From the NCBI GenBank assembly GCA_046262935.1, contig JBHELT010000089.1, positions 1 to 61,563 of the forward strand: a stretch of 61,563 nt of DNA, given 5' to 3'. The notes beneath the pieces are model-generated. The model was not told where the DNA came from. It saw nothing but the letters and a program-made list of their open reading frames with translations, and made no database searches. Of this stretch, positions 48,833 to 57,936 are shown in pieces (within the stretch, counting starts at the first letter, position 1; each line of letters starts with the position of its first letter). The position numbers and the translations under genes are program-made. Origin of the DNA: JBHELT01 sp046262935 (lineage in GTDB: Bacteria; Actinomycetota; CADDZG01; JAHWKV01).

Positions 48833-48962
48833 ATCGAGACTTTGCTGTCAAATTGACATCAGTCCAGCGGCCCGACCTCAGACCCTGCGCAATCCCGCAG
48901 GTCCAGCCCCCACGGGAGCCCCGAGTCGTCATTGGACAGCTACAGCTAGGTTGAAGCGCGGT

Positions 48963-48968
48963 TAAGAT
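48963..48968 (+). promoter_or_regulatory. Putative -10 box TAAGAT of wecC
   Basis: TAAGAT ends 8 bases before ATG 48977. A small hairpin (CCTGCG...CGCAGG, about 48883-48900) upstream may end the preceding transcript. Confidence 0.35.
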
Positions 48969-48976
48969 TCGCCGTC

Positions 48977-50260
48977 ATGAACCTACAAAGGGCACTTCAG
49001 CAGCGTGACGCGCACGTCATCATTGTCGGACTCGGCTATGTCGGTGTTCCTCTGGCCATCGAGGTTGCCGACGCAGGCTTTACCGTGTCAGGGCTGGATA
49101 TCGACAAGGAAAAGACAGATCTGCTTGCCAAAGGCGAAACGGATCTGGTTGACGTCGACCCTTCTCGCCTCTCCCGCCTGGTAACTGAAGGTAGGTTCAC
49201 GCCCACCACGGATCCGTCGTGCCTTGCAAAGGCCGATGTTGTTGTTGTCTGCGTCCCAACCCCCCTTCGCAGTGAATCGCCAGACATGTCCTACATCGAG
49301 GCCGCGGCATCCAAGATCACCGAGTTCCTGCACGACGGACAACTGATCATCCTTGAAAGCACCACCTATCCCGGGACGACTGAAGAACTGCTTCTGACGA
49401 AACTGGAGTCCTCGGGTCTCAAGGCGGGCATCGATTTTCATCTCGGCTTCTCACCGGAACGTATCGATCCGGGGAATGATTCCTTTGGATTGCGCAATGT
49501 CCCAAAAATCGTTGGAGGGATCAACGACGAAAGCTCGGACCTCATGGAAGCCTTCTATTCGTGTTTCGTAGGCTCGGTTGTGAAGGTATCGAGCCCCCGA
49601 ACCGCCGAGATGGCTAAGTTGCTCGAGAACACGTATCGGCATGTGAACATCGCGCTCGTCAACGAGATAGCCATGCTATGCCACGACCTTGGAATCGATG
49701 TCTGGGAAGTGATCGATGCAGCCTCCACGAAGCCCTTCGGCTTCCAGCCTTTCTATCCGGGCCCGGGCTGGGGCGGTCATTGCATACCTGTTGATCCCGC
49801 CTACCTTTCATGGCGAGTGAGACAAGTTGGCGCGACGGCGAGATTCGTTGAGCTCGCCCGTGAGTTCAACCAAAAGATGCCGGAGTACGTTGTCCAGAGA
49901 GTTGCTGAAGCCTTGAACATGGGAGGGAAGAGCCTCAAAGGCTCGCGCGTGATGGTTCTTGGGGTTGCTTATAAACCTGGGGTTGGGGACGTGAGAGAGT
50001 CCCCGGCGATCGAGATGATCGAAAGACTTCACAAGGCAGGCGCTGATGTTGCATTCAACGACCCTTACGTCCCGACGCTGGGACTGAAGTCGGGTGACTT
50101 GCATTCAACTGGTTTGGACGAGATTGGCGCGTTCGATATCGTCGTCGTTCACACGGATCATCAAAATTATGATTGGAATCACGTAGGTGCGTCAGCGAGG
50201 CTCGTCCTAGACACTCGCAATGCCCTCAAGGGGACCAAGGGAAACGTCATCAGGCTCTAA
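48977..50260 (+). CDS. wecC: UDP-N-acetyl-D-mannosamine/glucosamine dehydrogenase
   Basis: 427 residues. HVIIVGLGYVGVPLAIEVAD, VVVVCVPTPLRSESPDMSYI, SPERIDPGNDSFGLRNVPKI, ENTYRHVNIALVNEIAMLCH and the catalytic Cys in PGPGWGGHCIPVDPAYLSWR are those of WecC/WbpA-type nucleotide-sugar dehydrogenases rather than UDP-glucose dehydrogenase. The C-terminal domain has VLGVAYKPGVGDVRESPAIE. It oxidises UDP-ManNAc or UDP-GlcNAc to the uronic acid. A WecB-type epimerase is encoded 1.7 kb away, so UDP-ManNAcA is the likely product. TAAGAT (48963-48968) lies 8 bases before the ATG. Confidence 0.92.
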   Translation: MNLQRALQQRDAHVIIVGLGYVGVPLAIEVADAGFTVSGLDIDKEKTDLLAKGETDLVDVDPSRLSRLVTEGRFTPTTDPSCLAKADVVVVCVPTPLRSESPDMSYIEAAASKITEFLHDGQLIILESTTYPGTTEELLLTKLESSGLKAGIDFHLGFSPERIDPGNDSFGLRNVPKIVGGINDESSDLMEAFYSCFVGSVVKVSSPRTAEMAKLLENTYRHVNIALVNEIAMLCHDLGIDVWEVIDAASTKPFGFQPFYPGPGWGGHCIPVDPAYLSWRVRQVGATARFVELAREFNQKMPEYVVQRVAEALNMGGKSLKGSRVMVLGVAYKPGVGDVRESPAIEMIERLHKAGADVAFNDPYVPTLGLKSGDLHSTGLDEIGAFDIVVVHTDHQNYDWNHVGASARLVLDTRNALKGTKGNVIRL

Positions 50261-50295
50261 CTCGGACCTTTCGTCTTAAAACAAGTTGACGACGG

Positions 50296-51924
50296 TTAGC
50301 ACTTAAGCGCATATACGTATAAGCCTTGACCGGCTCCAACCAATCTGAATCGCGGGCTGGAATCTAAGGCTGCGAGTGCGGGCCGCACATCTGGAGGAAG
50401 TTGCGGTAGGCCGAACATGTCTCGCCAAACCACCACGTGACTTATCTTCATTTCACAAGCAGCATCGAGCACGCGGGGGCTAATATTTCCGGCTCCTATG
50501 TCACCAACGCGATTGAAGGCTCGTATGGCCTCCATGGTCACGAATGGCGATACTCCACCGGCGCGTGGCGCTGGAAGGATCGTGGTCTCATAGTTGTAGA
50601 CCGAGGCATGGAAGTCGATCCCGGTGGTTATGGGAAGATCCAGCACCGCTGTGGCGGATCGAGCTTTACTAAAGATCAATGGATCGAGCGGAGGGCTCTG
50701 AGCAAAACTAACTGCTCTCGAATCGAACGTGGCAAGCGAAACGATGATCAGGGCCACAGGTATGGACCATCGGCCCCGTATGACCTTGGCAAAGTATGCC
50801 GCTCCCATGGCGATCATCGGAGCAATTACAAAAACGATCCGACCCGGCGTTTGGACAACGCGGAAGGCAGAAATGTTCCGGAAGGCCCATAGATAGACGT
50901 GTCCGATTCCCGGCGCGTTCGGTCCGAGAGCCACCAAGAGCACCAGTGGAAGCATTGCAACATAGACCTTCTTACCGATCGGTATCTTGGACCGCCAGAT
51001 GAGGCCGATACCAACGAGCGCAAGCAGAGACAGCCCTCCCGCATACACGTAACGCTCCAGAAGGACAGGGTTGTATGTCCGACGAAACAGATCAGACAAC
51101 GTCGGGGAGTAGTTCATCAAGGAATCGATGGATCGACCTGCCTTCGTCACGGAGGGGCCGATTACTCGCTGGTAGAAGAACAACAGATATAGGCCTGAAA
51201 GGAGAAGGCCAACGCTCAAAGCGAACCAACGCCTCCTCGAAAGGGTTCCGATCGAGTAGAGGATCAATAGAGGCCAGAAATAGACACCTGTTTCGGGTTC
51301 GATGACCGTTACGAGGCAGAAAGCGAGCAGGCCTGCGGCTAATGCCCACGATGTGCCGTGGCGCTTTCCGTTCGATCTTTCGATGGCGTAGAGACTGGCT
51401 GGCATCAACCAAAGAAAGAATGCTTTGATGTGCACAGTAAGGCGGGCGTAAGCAGCCGGCATGGTCATCGCAGCGGCCGCCCCGATCACGCATGCAGTCT
51501 TAGGAAGGCCCAATCGTCGCAACCACAAGTACGTGAAAACCCCAGTGCATAGCAAGGCGGCGAGGACCAATAAGTTGTAAGCGGTGATAGCTCCGAAGAG
51601 GCTTCGGGCGATTGCGAATGGGGGACCGAAGATCCAGCCGAATGGAGGGTCGTTGGCTCCTCCTCCGAGTGCGAATGCGTAAGGATCATGAAGTGGCAGA
51701 CGGCCCTTGGTGAGGCCGTCGTACCAGAGCCAGAACCGATACATGTTGTTGTAGTGGTCGCCCGGAACGATGCCGGACGATGGGAAAGGCGGGACATTCC
51801 AAGCGAACAAGCCCTTACCCATCCTGAAAGCGAGCGGATGGGTGAGTAGCACGGGAACGGTAAAGATGACGACCCAGTGCCAGGCCGACCGTAATCGACG
51901 CATGTTGCTAGATGTAGGGGTCAT
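50296..51924 (-). CDS. Large polytopic membrane protein, GT-C/YfhO-like
   Basis: 542 residues from ATG 51924, which overlaps the wecB stop as ATGA; the longer frame from 52125 runs inside wecB and is rejected. About 11 helices. The first outer loop has GIVPGDHYNNMYRFWLWYDG and LPLHDPYAFALGGGANDPPF, with acidic residues placed as in GT-C catalytic loops. Other helices include VIEPETGVYFWPLLILYSIG and GRIVFVIAPMIAMGAAYFAK. The final 120 residues form a soluble outer domain (FHASVYNYETTILPAPRAGG, SHVVVWRDMFGLPQLPPDVR). Probably transfers sugars from lipid carriers. Substrate unknown. Confidence 0.72.
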   Translation of the reverse strand: MTPTSSNMRRLRSAWHWVVIFTVPVLLTHPLAFRMGKGLFAWNVPPFPSSGIVPGDHYNNMYRFWLWYDGLTKGRLPLHDPYAFALGGGANDPPFGWIFGPPFAIARSLFGAITAYNLLVLAALLCTGVFTYLWLRRLGLPKTACVIGAAAAMTMPAAYARLTVHIKAFFLWLMPASLYAIERSNGKRHGTSWALAAGLLAFCLVTVIEPETGVYFWPLLILYSIGTLSRRRWFALSVGLLLSGLYLLFFYQRVIGPSVTKAGRSIDSLMNYSPTLSDLFRRTYNPVLLERYVYAGGLSLLALVGIGLIWRSKIPIGKKVYVAMLPLVLLVALGPNAPGIGHVYLWAFRNISAFRVVQTPGRIVFVIAPMIAMGAAYFAKVIRGRWSIPVALIIVSLATFDSRAVSFAQSPPLDPLIFSKARSATAVLDLPITTGIDFHASVYNYETTILPAPRAGGVSPFVTMEAIRAFNRVGDIGAGNISPRVLDAACEMKISHVVVWRDMFGLPQLPPDVRPALAALDSSPRFRLVGAGQGLYVYALKC

Positions 51925-53015
51925 TCCCTGAACGTGCGGATCAAGCAGTCCACTATCCTCCCGGCGGCATGACCATCCCATAGCGGAGGACGTCTTCGGA
52001 CCACGCCCCCGCGGAGCGCTTCTTCCAATGTTGCGATGGCCACCCCAGGGTCGGTGCCGACTAGATGGTTCGTTCCCTGTGTGATGGTGATGGGTCTTTC
52101 GGTTGTGGTTCGCAAAGTGATGCATGGGATACCAAGAACAGTGGTCTCCTCTTGGATGCCTCCCGAATCAGTGAGAACCGCGGCTGATCCGGAAACTAGC
52201 GACAAGAAATCGATGTAGCCGAGTGGTTCGATTACGCGTACGCCCGCATCCGCGAGCATGTGGGATAGTCCGTGCTCCTCGATTCGAACCGATGTTCGTG
52301 GATGAGCAACCAGGACAACTTGAGCGAGCTTCGAAGCGAGGCTCAGCGTCGCGATAGAGCGCTCGAGTGATGCCGCGTTGTCAACATTCGAAGGGCGATG
52401 AAGTGTCGCGACCATGTATTGCTTTTCTCGTAGCTCCAGAGAATCTCTTATCGTCGACATCTTGGCGCGCTCCATTAGCCCGAGTAGAGTGTCAATCATC
52501 ACGTTGCCAACAAGGAAAATCTTGTCAGCGGGAACTCCTTCACGGAGCAGGTTATCCACACCATCCTGACTCGGCGGAAACAAGATGTCGGAGATCGAGT
52601 CCGTCAGAACCCTATTGATCTCTTCCGGCATGGACCTATCGAAGCTGCGAAGGCCGGCTTCGACGTGTGCCACCTTCACACCAAGCTTCACCGCGGTGAT
52701 CGCGGCAGCGATAGTTGAGTTCACATCTCCAAACACGATGACGACGTCGGGTTTCAATTCGACGAGAACCGGCTCGATCCGTTCGATTACAGCAGCCGTT
52801 TGCTGCGCGTGGGAACCCGAACCAACGGATAATTCGAAATCGGGCCTCCGGATTTGCAAATCATCCAGAAAAGTCTGAGACATGTTGCCGTCATAGTGCT
52901 GGCCGGTATGAAGGAAGAATGGTTGGAAGCGGCCAGAATCGATCATAGCCTTGTGTACCGGGGCAAGCTTCATGAAATTCGGCCGCGCGCCGGCAACATT
53001 CAATGCTTTGAACAC
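51921..53015 (-). CDS. wecB: UDP-N-acetylglucosamine 2-epimerase (non-hydrolysing)
   Basis: 364 residues from GTG 53015 with TAGGAGA immediately upstream. GT-B fold: NVAGARPNFMKLAPVHKAMI, HTGQHYDGNMSQTFLDDLQI, VIVFGDVNSTIAAAITAVKL, VAHVEAGLRSFDRSMPEEIN (catalytic Asp/Glu), MVATLHRPSNVDNAASLERS, LTDSGGIQEETTVLGIPCIT and RTTTERPITITQGTNHLVG. It makes UDP-ManNAc from UDP-GlcNAc, the substrate for WecC. It is co-transcribed with the membrane protein gene that follows. Confidence 0.94.
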   Translation of the reverse strand: MFKALNVAGARPNFMKLAPVHKAMIDSGRFQPFFLHTGQHYDGNMSQTFLDDLQIRRPDFELSVGSGSHAQQTAAVIERIEPVLVELKPDVVIVFGDVNSTIAAAITAVKLGVKVAHVEAGLRSFDRSMPEEINRVLTDSISDILFPPSQDGVDNLLREGVPADKIFLVGNVMIDTLLGLMERAKMSTIRDSLELREKQYMVATLHRPSNVDNAASLERSIATLSLASKLAQVVLVAHPRTSVRIEEHGLSHMLADAGVRVIEPLGYIDFLSLVSGSAAVLTDSGGIQEETTVLGIPCITLRTTTERPITITQGTNHLVGTDPGVAIATLEEALRGGVVRRRPPLWDGHAAGRIVDCLIRTFRE

Positions 53016-53268
53016 GATTCTCCTATTCGAGCGAGCGGCCGGACCGCCAAGCGTTTACAAGCTGAGTCGCATTCTCCCATCGCGAGGAGTGTACTCAGTA
53101 TGTCCCAGATCCCGGTTACTGGGGGCCCGGCCACCGAGTAAGCCTTCGAGTCAAAGGACCTTGCAATCGGGCCGGGAATCTTGACTGGCGCGCGTGTCGA
53201 TCTCTGAGCAGATTTTCCAATAGACTTCTTCCCACTCTGAGGGGCGGGGAATGAATGGCGGTGACTGA

Positions 53269-55356
53269 GTGAGCAGCATCCTCGGCAAGTTGAAAAACAA
53301 CGAGCTTACGAGGCATGGCCTCTTACTCTTCATCGCGCTCACAGTCGCTAACCTGTCCAACTACGTTTTCCACGTAGTGATCAGCCGCATGCTCGGGCCC
53401 GCCCAGTACGGCGCCCTCGGTGCCTTGCTCTCGGTTTTCATCTTGATCTCTGTTCCTGCCGGAGCCCTTCAAGTGGTCGTTGCCAAGCGGGTCGCCGTGT
53501 TGCACGCCAGGGGAGACCACGGCTCGATCGGGCAGATGCTGAAATCGATGATGCGGGGCGGGGTCATGTTCGCGCTCTACAGCGGGATCCTGGTCGCTGC
53601 TTGGGCCCCCGCACTTTCACATTTCCTGCGACTTGGCTCGGTAGTCCCGGGCTTTCTCATCGCAGCGTTAGTGGTACCGGCAGTACTGACGCCCATGGCA
53701 CTAGGAGCGGTTCAAGGTCAGATGCGATTCAAGGCGCTTGGAGCCGTCTCGGCTATGACAACGATCCTGCGTCTCGCTTTCGGCATCGCATTCGTGAAAA
53801 TGGGTTGGGGAGTATCGGGCGCCGTGGGGGCTTCGGTCGCGAGTTCGGCCGTCGGGCTGCTGATGGCATTGCTGCCACTCCGATCTGATCTGCGAGAAGG
53901 GACACCTGGGCGGGTACGCCTGGTCGGTATCGTGCGCGATGCGCGACTGGCCATGCTTGCGCTTGGCGGTTTTTGGGCGGTCGTCAGCCTCGACAGCGTC
54001 CTAGCTCGCCACTTCCTTTCGGATCATGCATCAGGCATCTACGCCGCAGCCGCGGTTCTTTCGCGGGCGGTCCTGTTCCTGCCCGGTGCCATCGCCGCGG
54101 TCGCGTTCCCGCGGTTCGCCGAATCCGATGGAAAGGGAGTCGAGGCCAGGAAGATGCTGTTCCAGGCCACGGTCGCGGTGTTCGTCCTGGGCATCACAGC
54201 TGCAGTGTTCCTTTCGACCTTCGGTCCATTCGCGGTGCGCGTTCTGTTCGGACGCAGCTTCGCGGCGGGCGGGCTGATAGTAGGCGTTCTAGGTTTCGCG
54301 GGAGCCTTCCTTGGAGTAACCAGCATCTTGATCTATTACCACCTCGCTTCGAACTCCAGAGCCCTGTGGTCGCTGGGCGTAGCGATCGTGTTCGAGGTTG
54401 GCGGCATCAGTCTCTTTCATGACTCTGCGCTAGAGGTAGCCGTCGTGATGATGTCTGTCTCCGGGGTCTTGCTCGTGTTCAATCTGATCGCGGCCTACGC
54501 ATCGCCCAGTGAGATCGAGGTTCTTCCACAGGGTGGGCGTGAACTTTGGGATGCGGATGGACATCAGCTCGATCTGTCAGTGGTCACGCCTTCCTACAAT
54601 CCAGGAACCTCATACCGCGCCAACCTAGAAAGGTTGCTCGCCGTTCTCCAGGCATCGGGCATCACTTACGAAGTCATCGCGGTGTCAGATGGCAGTACCG
54701 ACGGCTCCGAGGTCCAGGCCTTAGAGATGGTCAGCGATGGTTTCCGACACATCCACTATGAGAAGAACCGCGGCAAGGGCTTCGCTCTTCGGACCGGCTT
54801 GGCCGGCGCGCGGGGTAAGTACGTTGCATTCATCGATTCGGACGGGGACCTCGACCCTTCAGAGATCACGTCCTTCATAACGCTGATGAACACCTACGAT
54901 GCCGACCTAGTGCTTGGCTCCAAGCGGCATCCGCTTTCGCAGGTGGAGTATCCGCCCCTTCGCCGGGCGATGTCGATGGCCTACTACCTCGCTTGCAGGG
55001 TCTTGTTCCGACTCAAGGTACGCGACACGCAGACCGGACTGAAGCTCGCCAAGCGCGACGTGCTTGCCCAAGTTCTGCCCCGCATGCTCGAAAAGCGTTT
55101 CGCATTCGATCTGGAGATGCTTGTCGTAGCGAAACGCCTGGGGTTCACCCGATTCTTCGAGGCTCCCGTTAAGCTCCACTACAGGTTCTCGAGCACGGTC
55201 TCTTTCAGGACGACGATGGGGGCCGCGCTCGACACCATGGCAATCTTCTATCGCTGCTACATCTTGCGCTACTACGATAATAAGCTAGCCTATTATGAGC
55301 ATGAAGAAATCGTTTTGACCTCAGCCCAGCTACCTTCCATCGGAGCAGACATCTAA
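53269..55356 (+). CDS. Polysaccharide flippase fused to a GT2 glycosyltransferase
   Basis: 695 residues. Residues about 15-410 form 12 or so helices of an oligosaccharide flippase (MOP/Wzx family): NLSNYVFHVVISRMLGPAQY, GALGALLSVFILISVPAGAL, AAAVLSRAVLFLPGAIAAVA. A linker with LPQGGRELWDADGHQ (about 425) joins a full GT-A domain: LDLSVVTPSYNPGTSYRANL, YEVIAVSDGSTDGSEVQALE, NRGKGFALRTGLAGARGKYV, AFIDSDGDLDPSEITSF (metal site), TGLKLAKRDVLAQVLPRMLE. No stop or frameshift separates the halves. This could couple transfer of a lipid-linked sugar or repeat unit to its export. Starts at GTG 53269. Confidence 0.87.
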   Translation: MSSILGKLKNNELTRHGLLLFIALTVANLSNYVFHVVISRMLGPAQYGALGALLSVFILISVPAGALQVVVAKRVAVLHARGDHGSIGQMLKSMMRGGVMFALYSGILVAAWAPALSHFLRLGSVVPGFLIAALVVPAVLTPMALGAVQGQMRFKALGAVSAMTTILRLAFGIAFVKMGWGVSGAVGASVASSAVGLLMALLPLRSDLREGTPGRVRLVGIVRDARLAMLALGGFWAVVSLDSVLARHFLSDHASGIYAAAAVLSRAVLFLPGAIAAVAFPRFAESDGKGVEARKMLFQATVAVFVLGITAAVFLSTFGPFAVRVLFGRSFAAGGLIVGVLGFAGAFLGVTSILIYYHLASNSRALWSLGVAIVFEVGGISLFHDSALEVAVVMMSVSGVLLVFNLIAAYASPSEIEVLPQGGRELWDADGHQLDLSVVTPSYNPGTSYRANLERLLAVLQASGITYEVIAVSDGSTDGSEVQALEMVSDGFRHIHYEKNRGKGFALRTGLAGARGKYVAFIDSDGDLDPSEITSFITLMNTYDADLVLGSKRHPLSQVEYPPLRRAMSMAYYLACRVLFRLKVRDTQTGLKLAKRDVLAQVLPRMLEKRFAFDLEMLVVAKRLGFTRFFEAPVKLHYRFSSTVSFRTTMGAALDTMAIFYRCYILRYYDNKLAYYEHEEIVLTSAQLPSIGADI

Positions 55357-56831
55357 TGCGAATCCTCGTATTCAGCTGGAAGCATCTGAAGCTGGGCGGC
55401 TTGCTAGCGCTTATTTCGGCGATTTCATATTCTGGTATTGCTTCGAGCTCGGAGGGGCGTCCTGACAAAGCGATTCAAATTTCAGCGAGCCCGCAGCTCT
55501 TTCCGGGCTTCAGCAGGGACGTTACGGACTACGTGGTGAGATGTACTGGCTCCCCCGTCCGCGTGAGCGGCTCTGCTTCTCCGGGCATAACGGTGTCGGT
55601 TGACGGTCAGCGACCCTCGACAAAGAGTTTTTCTAACGATGTCGCTCTCTCCGTAGGTCAAGAATTCTCCATTTCGGTGAGGACTCCCTCTAACTCGGAA
55701 GAAACGTACTACGTGAGGTGCATCCCCGACACCTTTCCGGCGACCACATCGGAGTCAAGGGGGTCCACTCAAGCTGAATGGTATGTGGTTGTGCCGTATA
55801 TGTTCAGCCCGCCTCCGTCCAAGCCGCGGTATATCGCTATATACGACACCGCCGGTGTGCCGGTCTGGTGGACCAGCACTGCCGCCAGGCCACTCTATTC
55901 TGCACTTTTGTCAGATGGGAATTTGGCTGCCACGTTCGCCGACGGAACTGTCGAGGAAATTCGATTCGATGGATCCGTCGCGCATGTCCTCCGGCCCACC
56001 ATTGGCACGGCAGACTTTCACGATCTGCAACTGTTGCGGGGCGGCAACTATCTCATTGTTACCAACATTGCCCGCTCTGGTATGGATTTGACTTCCTGGG
56101 GCGGCCCAAATAGCGCGGTCATTCTGGACCAGGTGATTCAGGAGATCTCTCCGAACGGAGCCCTCGTGTGGTCATGGGACGCGTATAATCACATCGCCCG
56201 GGACGAGACGGATCCCCAATGGCGCTCCCAGGTTCTCCGGGCCGGTGCTCCTTACGACATCTTCCATTGGAACTCCATCGAGCCTACTGATGATGGCGTC
56301 ATCGTTTCGTATCGTCACCTCGACGCGGTCTACAAGATTAACAAGGGAAATTCATCCATCGAATGGAAACTGGGAGGCTCCCCCAGATCCGAAAGCTTGA
56401 CGATCGACGGCGACCCCGTTTTCGCGGCTGGAGGTGGTTTCGGTGGTCAACACGACGCTCGGCTGCTACAAGATGGGACGTTGACGTTACACGATAACGG
56501 TACGGGTAGAAGCCGGTCTCCGCGTGCGGTTAGGTACAAGGTCGACATGTCCAGTGGCCGGGCTACTCTCATATCCGATCTAGTTGACTCTTCTGTTACT
56601 GGCTCCATTTGTTGTGGAGGCGCACGGCGCTTGATAGGAGGCAACTGGGTTACTTCTTGGGGGGCGAATCCCTGGGTGACGGAGTACACGGGACGGGGAG
56701 ATTTGCTTTTCCGCTTAACCTTTGTTGACGGCAACATATTTTCGTACCGCGCTGATCCAGTATCCTTTGGAAGATTGCCCCGAGGGCTGTTGCGGGAGGG
56801 CATGGACTCTCAATATCCGCGAACCAAATAA
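55356..56831 (+). CDS. Arylsulfotransferase (ASST)-like exported protein
   Basis: 491 residues, TAATG overlap with the preceding stop. A hydrophobic segment at 14-28 could be a signal anchor. An N-terminal beta domain (about 40-120, QISASPQLFPGFSRDVTDYV) resembles cadherin-like or ASST N-terminal sandwiches. The catalytic propeller has GTADFHDLQLLRGGNYLIVT, DIFHWNSIEPTDDGVIVSYR, LDAVYKINKGNSSIEWKLGG and QHDARLLQDGTLTLHDNG, with histidines placed as in Arylsulfotransf_2. It may sulfate surface glycans or phenols. The first 13 residues, MRILVFSWKHLKL, are those of a GT4 glycosyltransferase start and not a usual ASST start. Base composition is more AT-rich than in the core metabolic genes. Confidence 0.78.
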   Translation: MRILVFSWKHLKLGGLLALISAISYSGIASSSEGRPDKAIQISASPQLFPGFSRDVTDYVVRCTGSPVRVSGSASPGITVSVDGQRPSTKSFSNDVALSVGQEFSISVRTPSNSEETYYVRCIPDTFPATTSESRGSTQAEWYVVVPYMFSPPPSKPRYIAIYDTAGVPVWWTSTAARPLYSALLSDGNLAATFADGTVEEIRFDGSVAHVLRPTIGTADFHDLQLLRGGNYLIVTNIARSGMDLTSWGGPNSAVILDQVIQEISPNGALVWSWDAYNHIARDETDPQWRSQVLRAGAPYDIFHWNSIEPTDDGVIVSYRHLDAVYKINKGNSSIEWKLGGSPRSESLTIDGDPVFAAGGGFGGQHDARLLQDGTLTLHDNGTGRSRSPRAVRYKVDMSSGRATLISDLVDSSVTGSICCGGARRLIGGNWVTSWGANPWVTEYTGRGDLLFRLTFVDGNIFSYRADPVSFGRLPRGLLREGMDSQYPRTK

Positions 56832-56895
56832 CATCCCCGGACTTACAGCTGGACATACTCGGGAGCCCATTGTCATGCTCGAAAAGACAGTAATC

Positions 56896-56976
56896 TTGAG
56901 GATTCTCATTTTCAAATGGACAGGGGCCAAGCATTTAGCAACCTGGGGCCAAGAAGTGGCTACGCACAGCGGATCC
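56896..56976 (+). pseudogene. Decayed 5' end of a GT4 glycosyltransferase gene
   Basis: Read from TTG 56896 this gives LRILIFKWTGAKHLATWGQE and VATHS, aligned with MRILIFNWKDLKHPAAGGAE and VFTHE at the start of the intact GT4 gene (57937). Bases such as AGGATTCT, ATTTTCAA, TGGA, AAGCAT and ACGCA are shared. The match ends after about 27 codons and no glycosyltransferase body follows; the FkbM gene begins 38 bases later. It is a remnant of a duplication or a recombination junction. Confidence 0.65.
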
Positions 56977-57014
56977 AGTCAAGCTTCGTTCGAATCGTGC
57001 AGTTCTGCCTGGTC

Positions 57015-57833
57015 ATGAGCCGGTCTGGGGAGCTCATTGCACGGGCGAAGGCAACTAGAGCCGTTTTCCGAAACTGGTTGCCAGCGGGCGTGTTAGGCGC
57101 GCTGGGGAGTCCTTCTGTCCTAAACAAAGGGCAGCCTTTGCCTATCCTTGGCCATCTCCGCCTTAAGGCCAAAACGAGGCTTGGGCCAGTCATTGTAACG
57201 GACGTATCTAACTCCGCACCTATCTTCGAAGTTTTCCTTAACGGGGAGTACGACCTTCCGATCTCCTGGCAAGAAATCCGTTCGATCGTCGATATTGGGG
57301 CCCATGTGGGTTCGTTCACTTGCTGGGCTGGCTTCCAAGCCAAGCACGCTCTCATACACTCATTCGAGCCCGAACTAAAGAATTTTGCGGAGTTGAGGGA
57401 GAACGTTCAAAGGAATCGGCTAACTGATCGGGTAAACCTACACAACGCCGCCGTCAGCACGGTCGCCGGCACCTCCGCTTTGCATGTGCCAACCTACCGG
57501 AATTTGTCATCTCAGGCGGGAACTGGTGAAGAGTCAATTTCACTTGAGATTGAGACCGTCGCGTTTGCCGAAGTTCTACGAAGTTTGCCTTCTGTCGACC
57601 TTCTGAAAATAGACGTTGAGGGCGCAGAGTGGGATTTCATGTTTATCGGGAACCCTGACTGGGGCCGTGTTAAACACGTGGTCGTCGAATGCCACACTTT
57701 CGATGGGCACTCGGTTGGTGAAATGCTTCATGGGCTACAACAAGCTGGTTTCTCGACATCTATCATCTCGGGGCCAAGGCGCGCTTACCACTACCTCGGC
57801 GACCTGTACCTCCTTCATGGATTCCGGACGTGA
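57015..57833 (+). CDS. FkbM-family methyltransferase
   Basis: 272 residues from ATG 57015; a longer frame from 56916 overlaps the GT4 remnant in another frame and is rejected. SAM-binding motif SIVDIGAHVGSFTCWAGFQA, IHSFEPELKNFAELRENVQR, VNLHNAAVSTVAGTSALHV and VDLLKIDVEGAEWDFMFIG are the FkbM signature. These enzymes O-methylate sugars or polyketides; a glycan hydroxyl is the likely target in this locus. No ribosome-binding site is evident. Its surroundings suggest recent insertion between glycosyltransferase fragments. Confidence 0.85.
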   Translation: MSRSGELIARAKATRAVFRNWLPAGVLGALGSPSVLNKGQPLPILGHLRLKAKTRLGPVIVTDVSNSAPIFEVFLNGEYDLPISWQEIRSIVDIGAHVGSFTCWAGFQAKHALIHSFEPELKNFAELRENVQRNRLTDRVNLHNAAVSTVAGTSALHVPTYRNLSSQAGTGEESISLEIETVAFAEVLRSLPSVDLLKIDVEGAEWDFMFIGNPDWGRVKHVVVECHTFDGHSVGEMLHGLQQAGFSTSIISGPRRAYHYLGDLYLLHGFRT

Positions 57834-57936
57834 TGAGACCGAGCGCACCGGCTCCTGAACATCTTTCTCCTCGCAAGGAAGTTTGGGCGTTAACGGTCTG
57901 CGGATTGCGAACCCTCTGTTTCGCGCCACGATTCAT

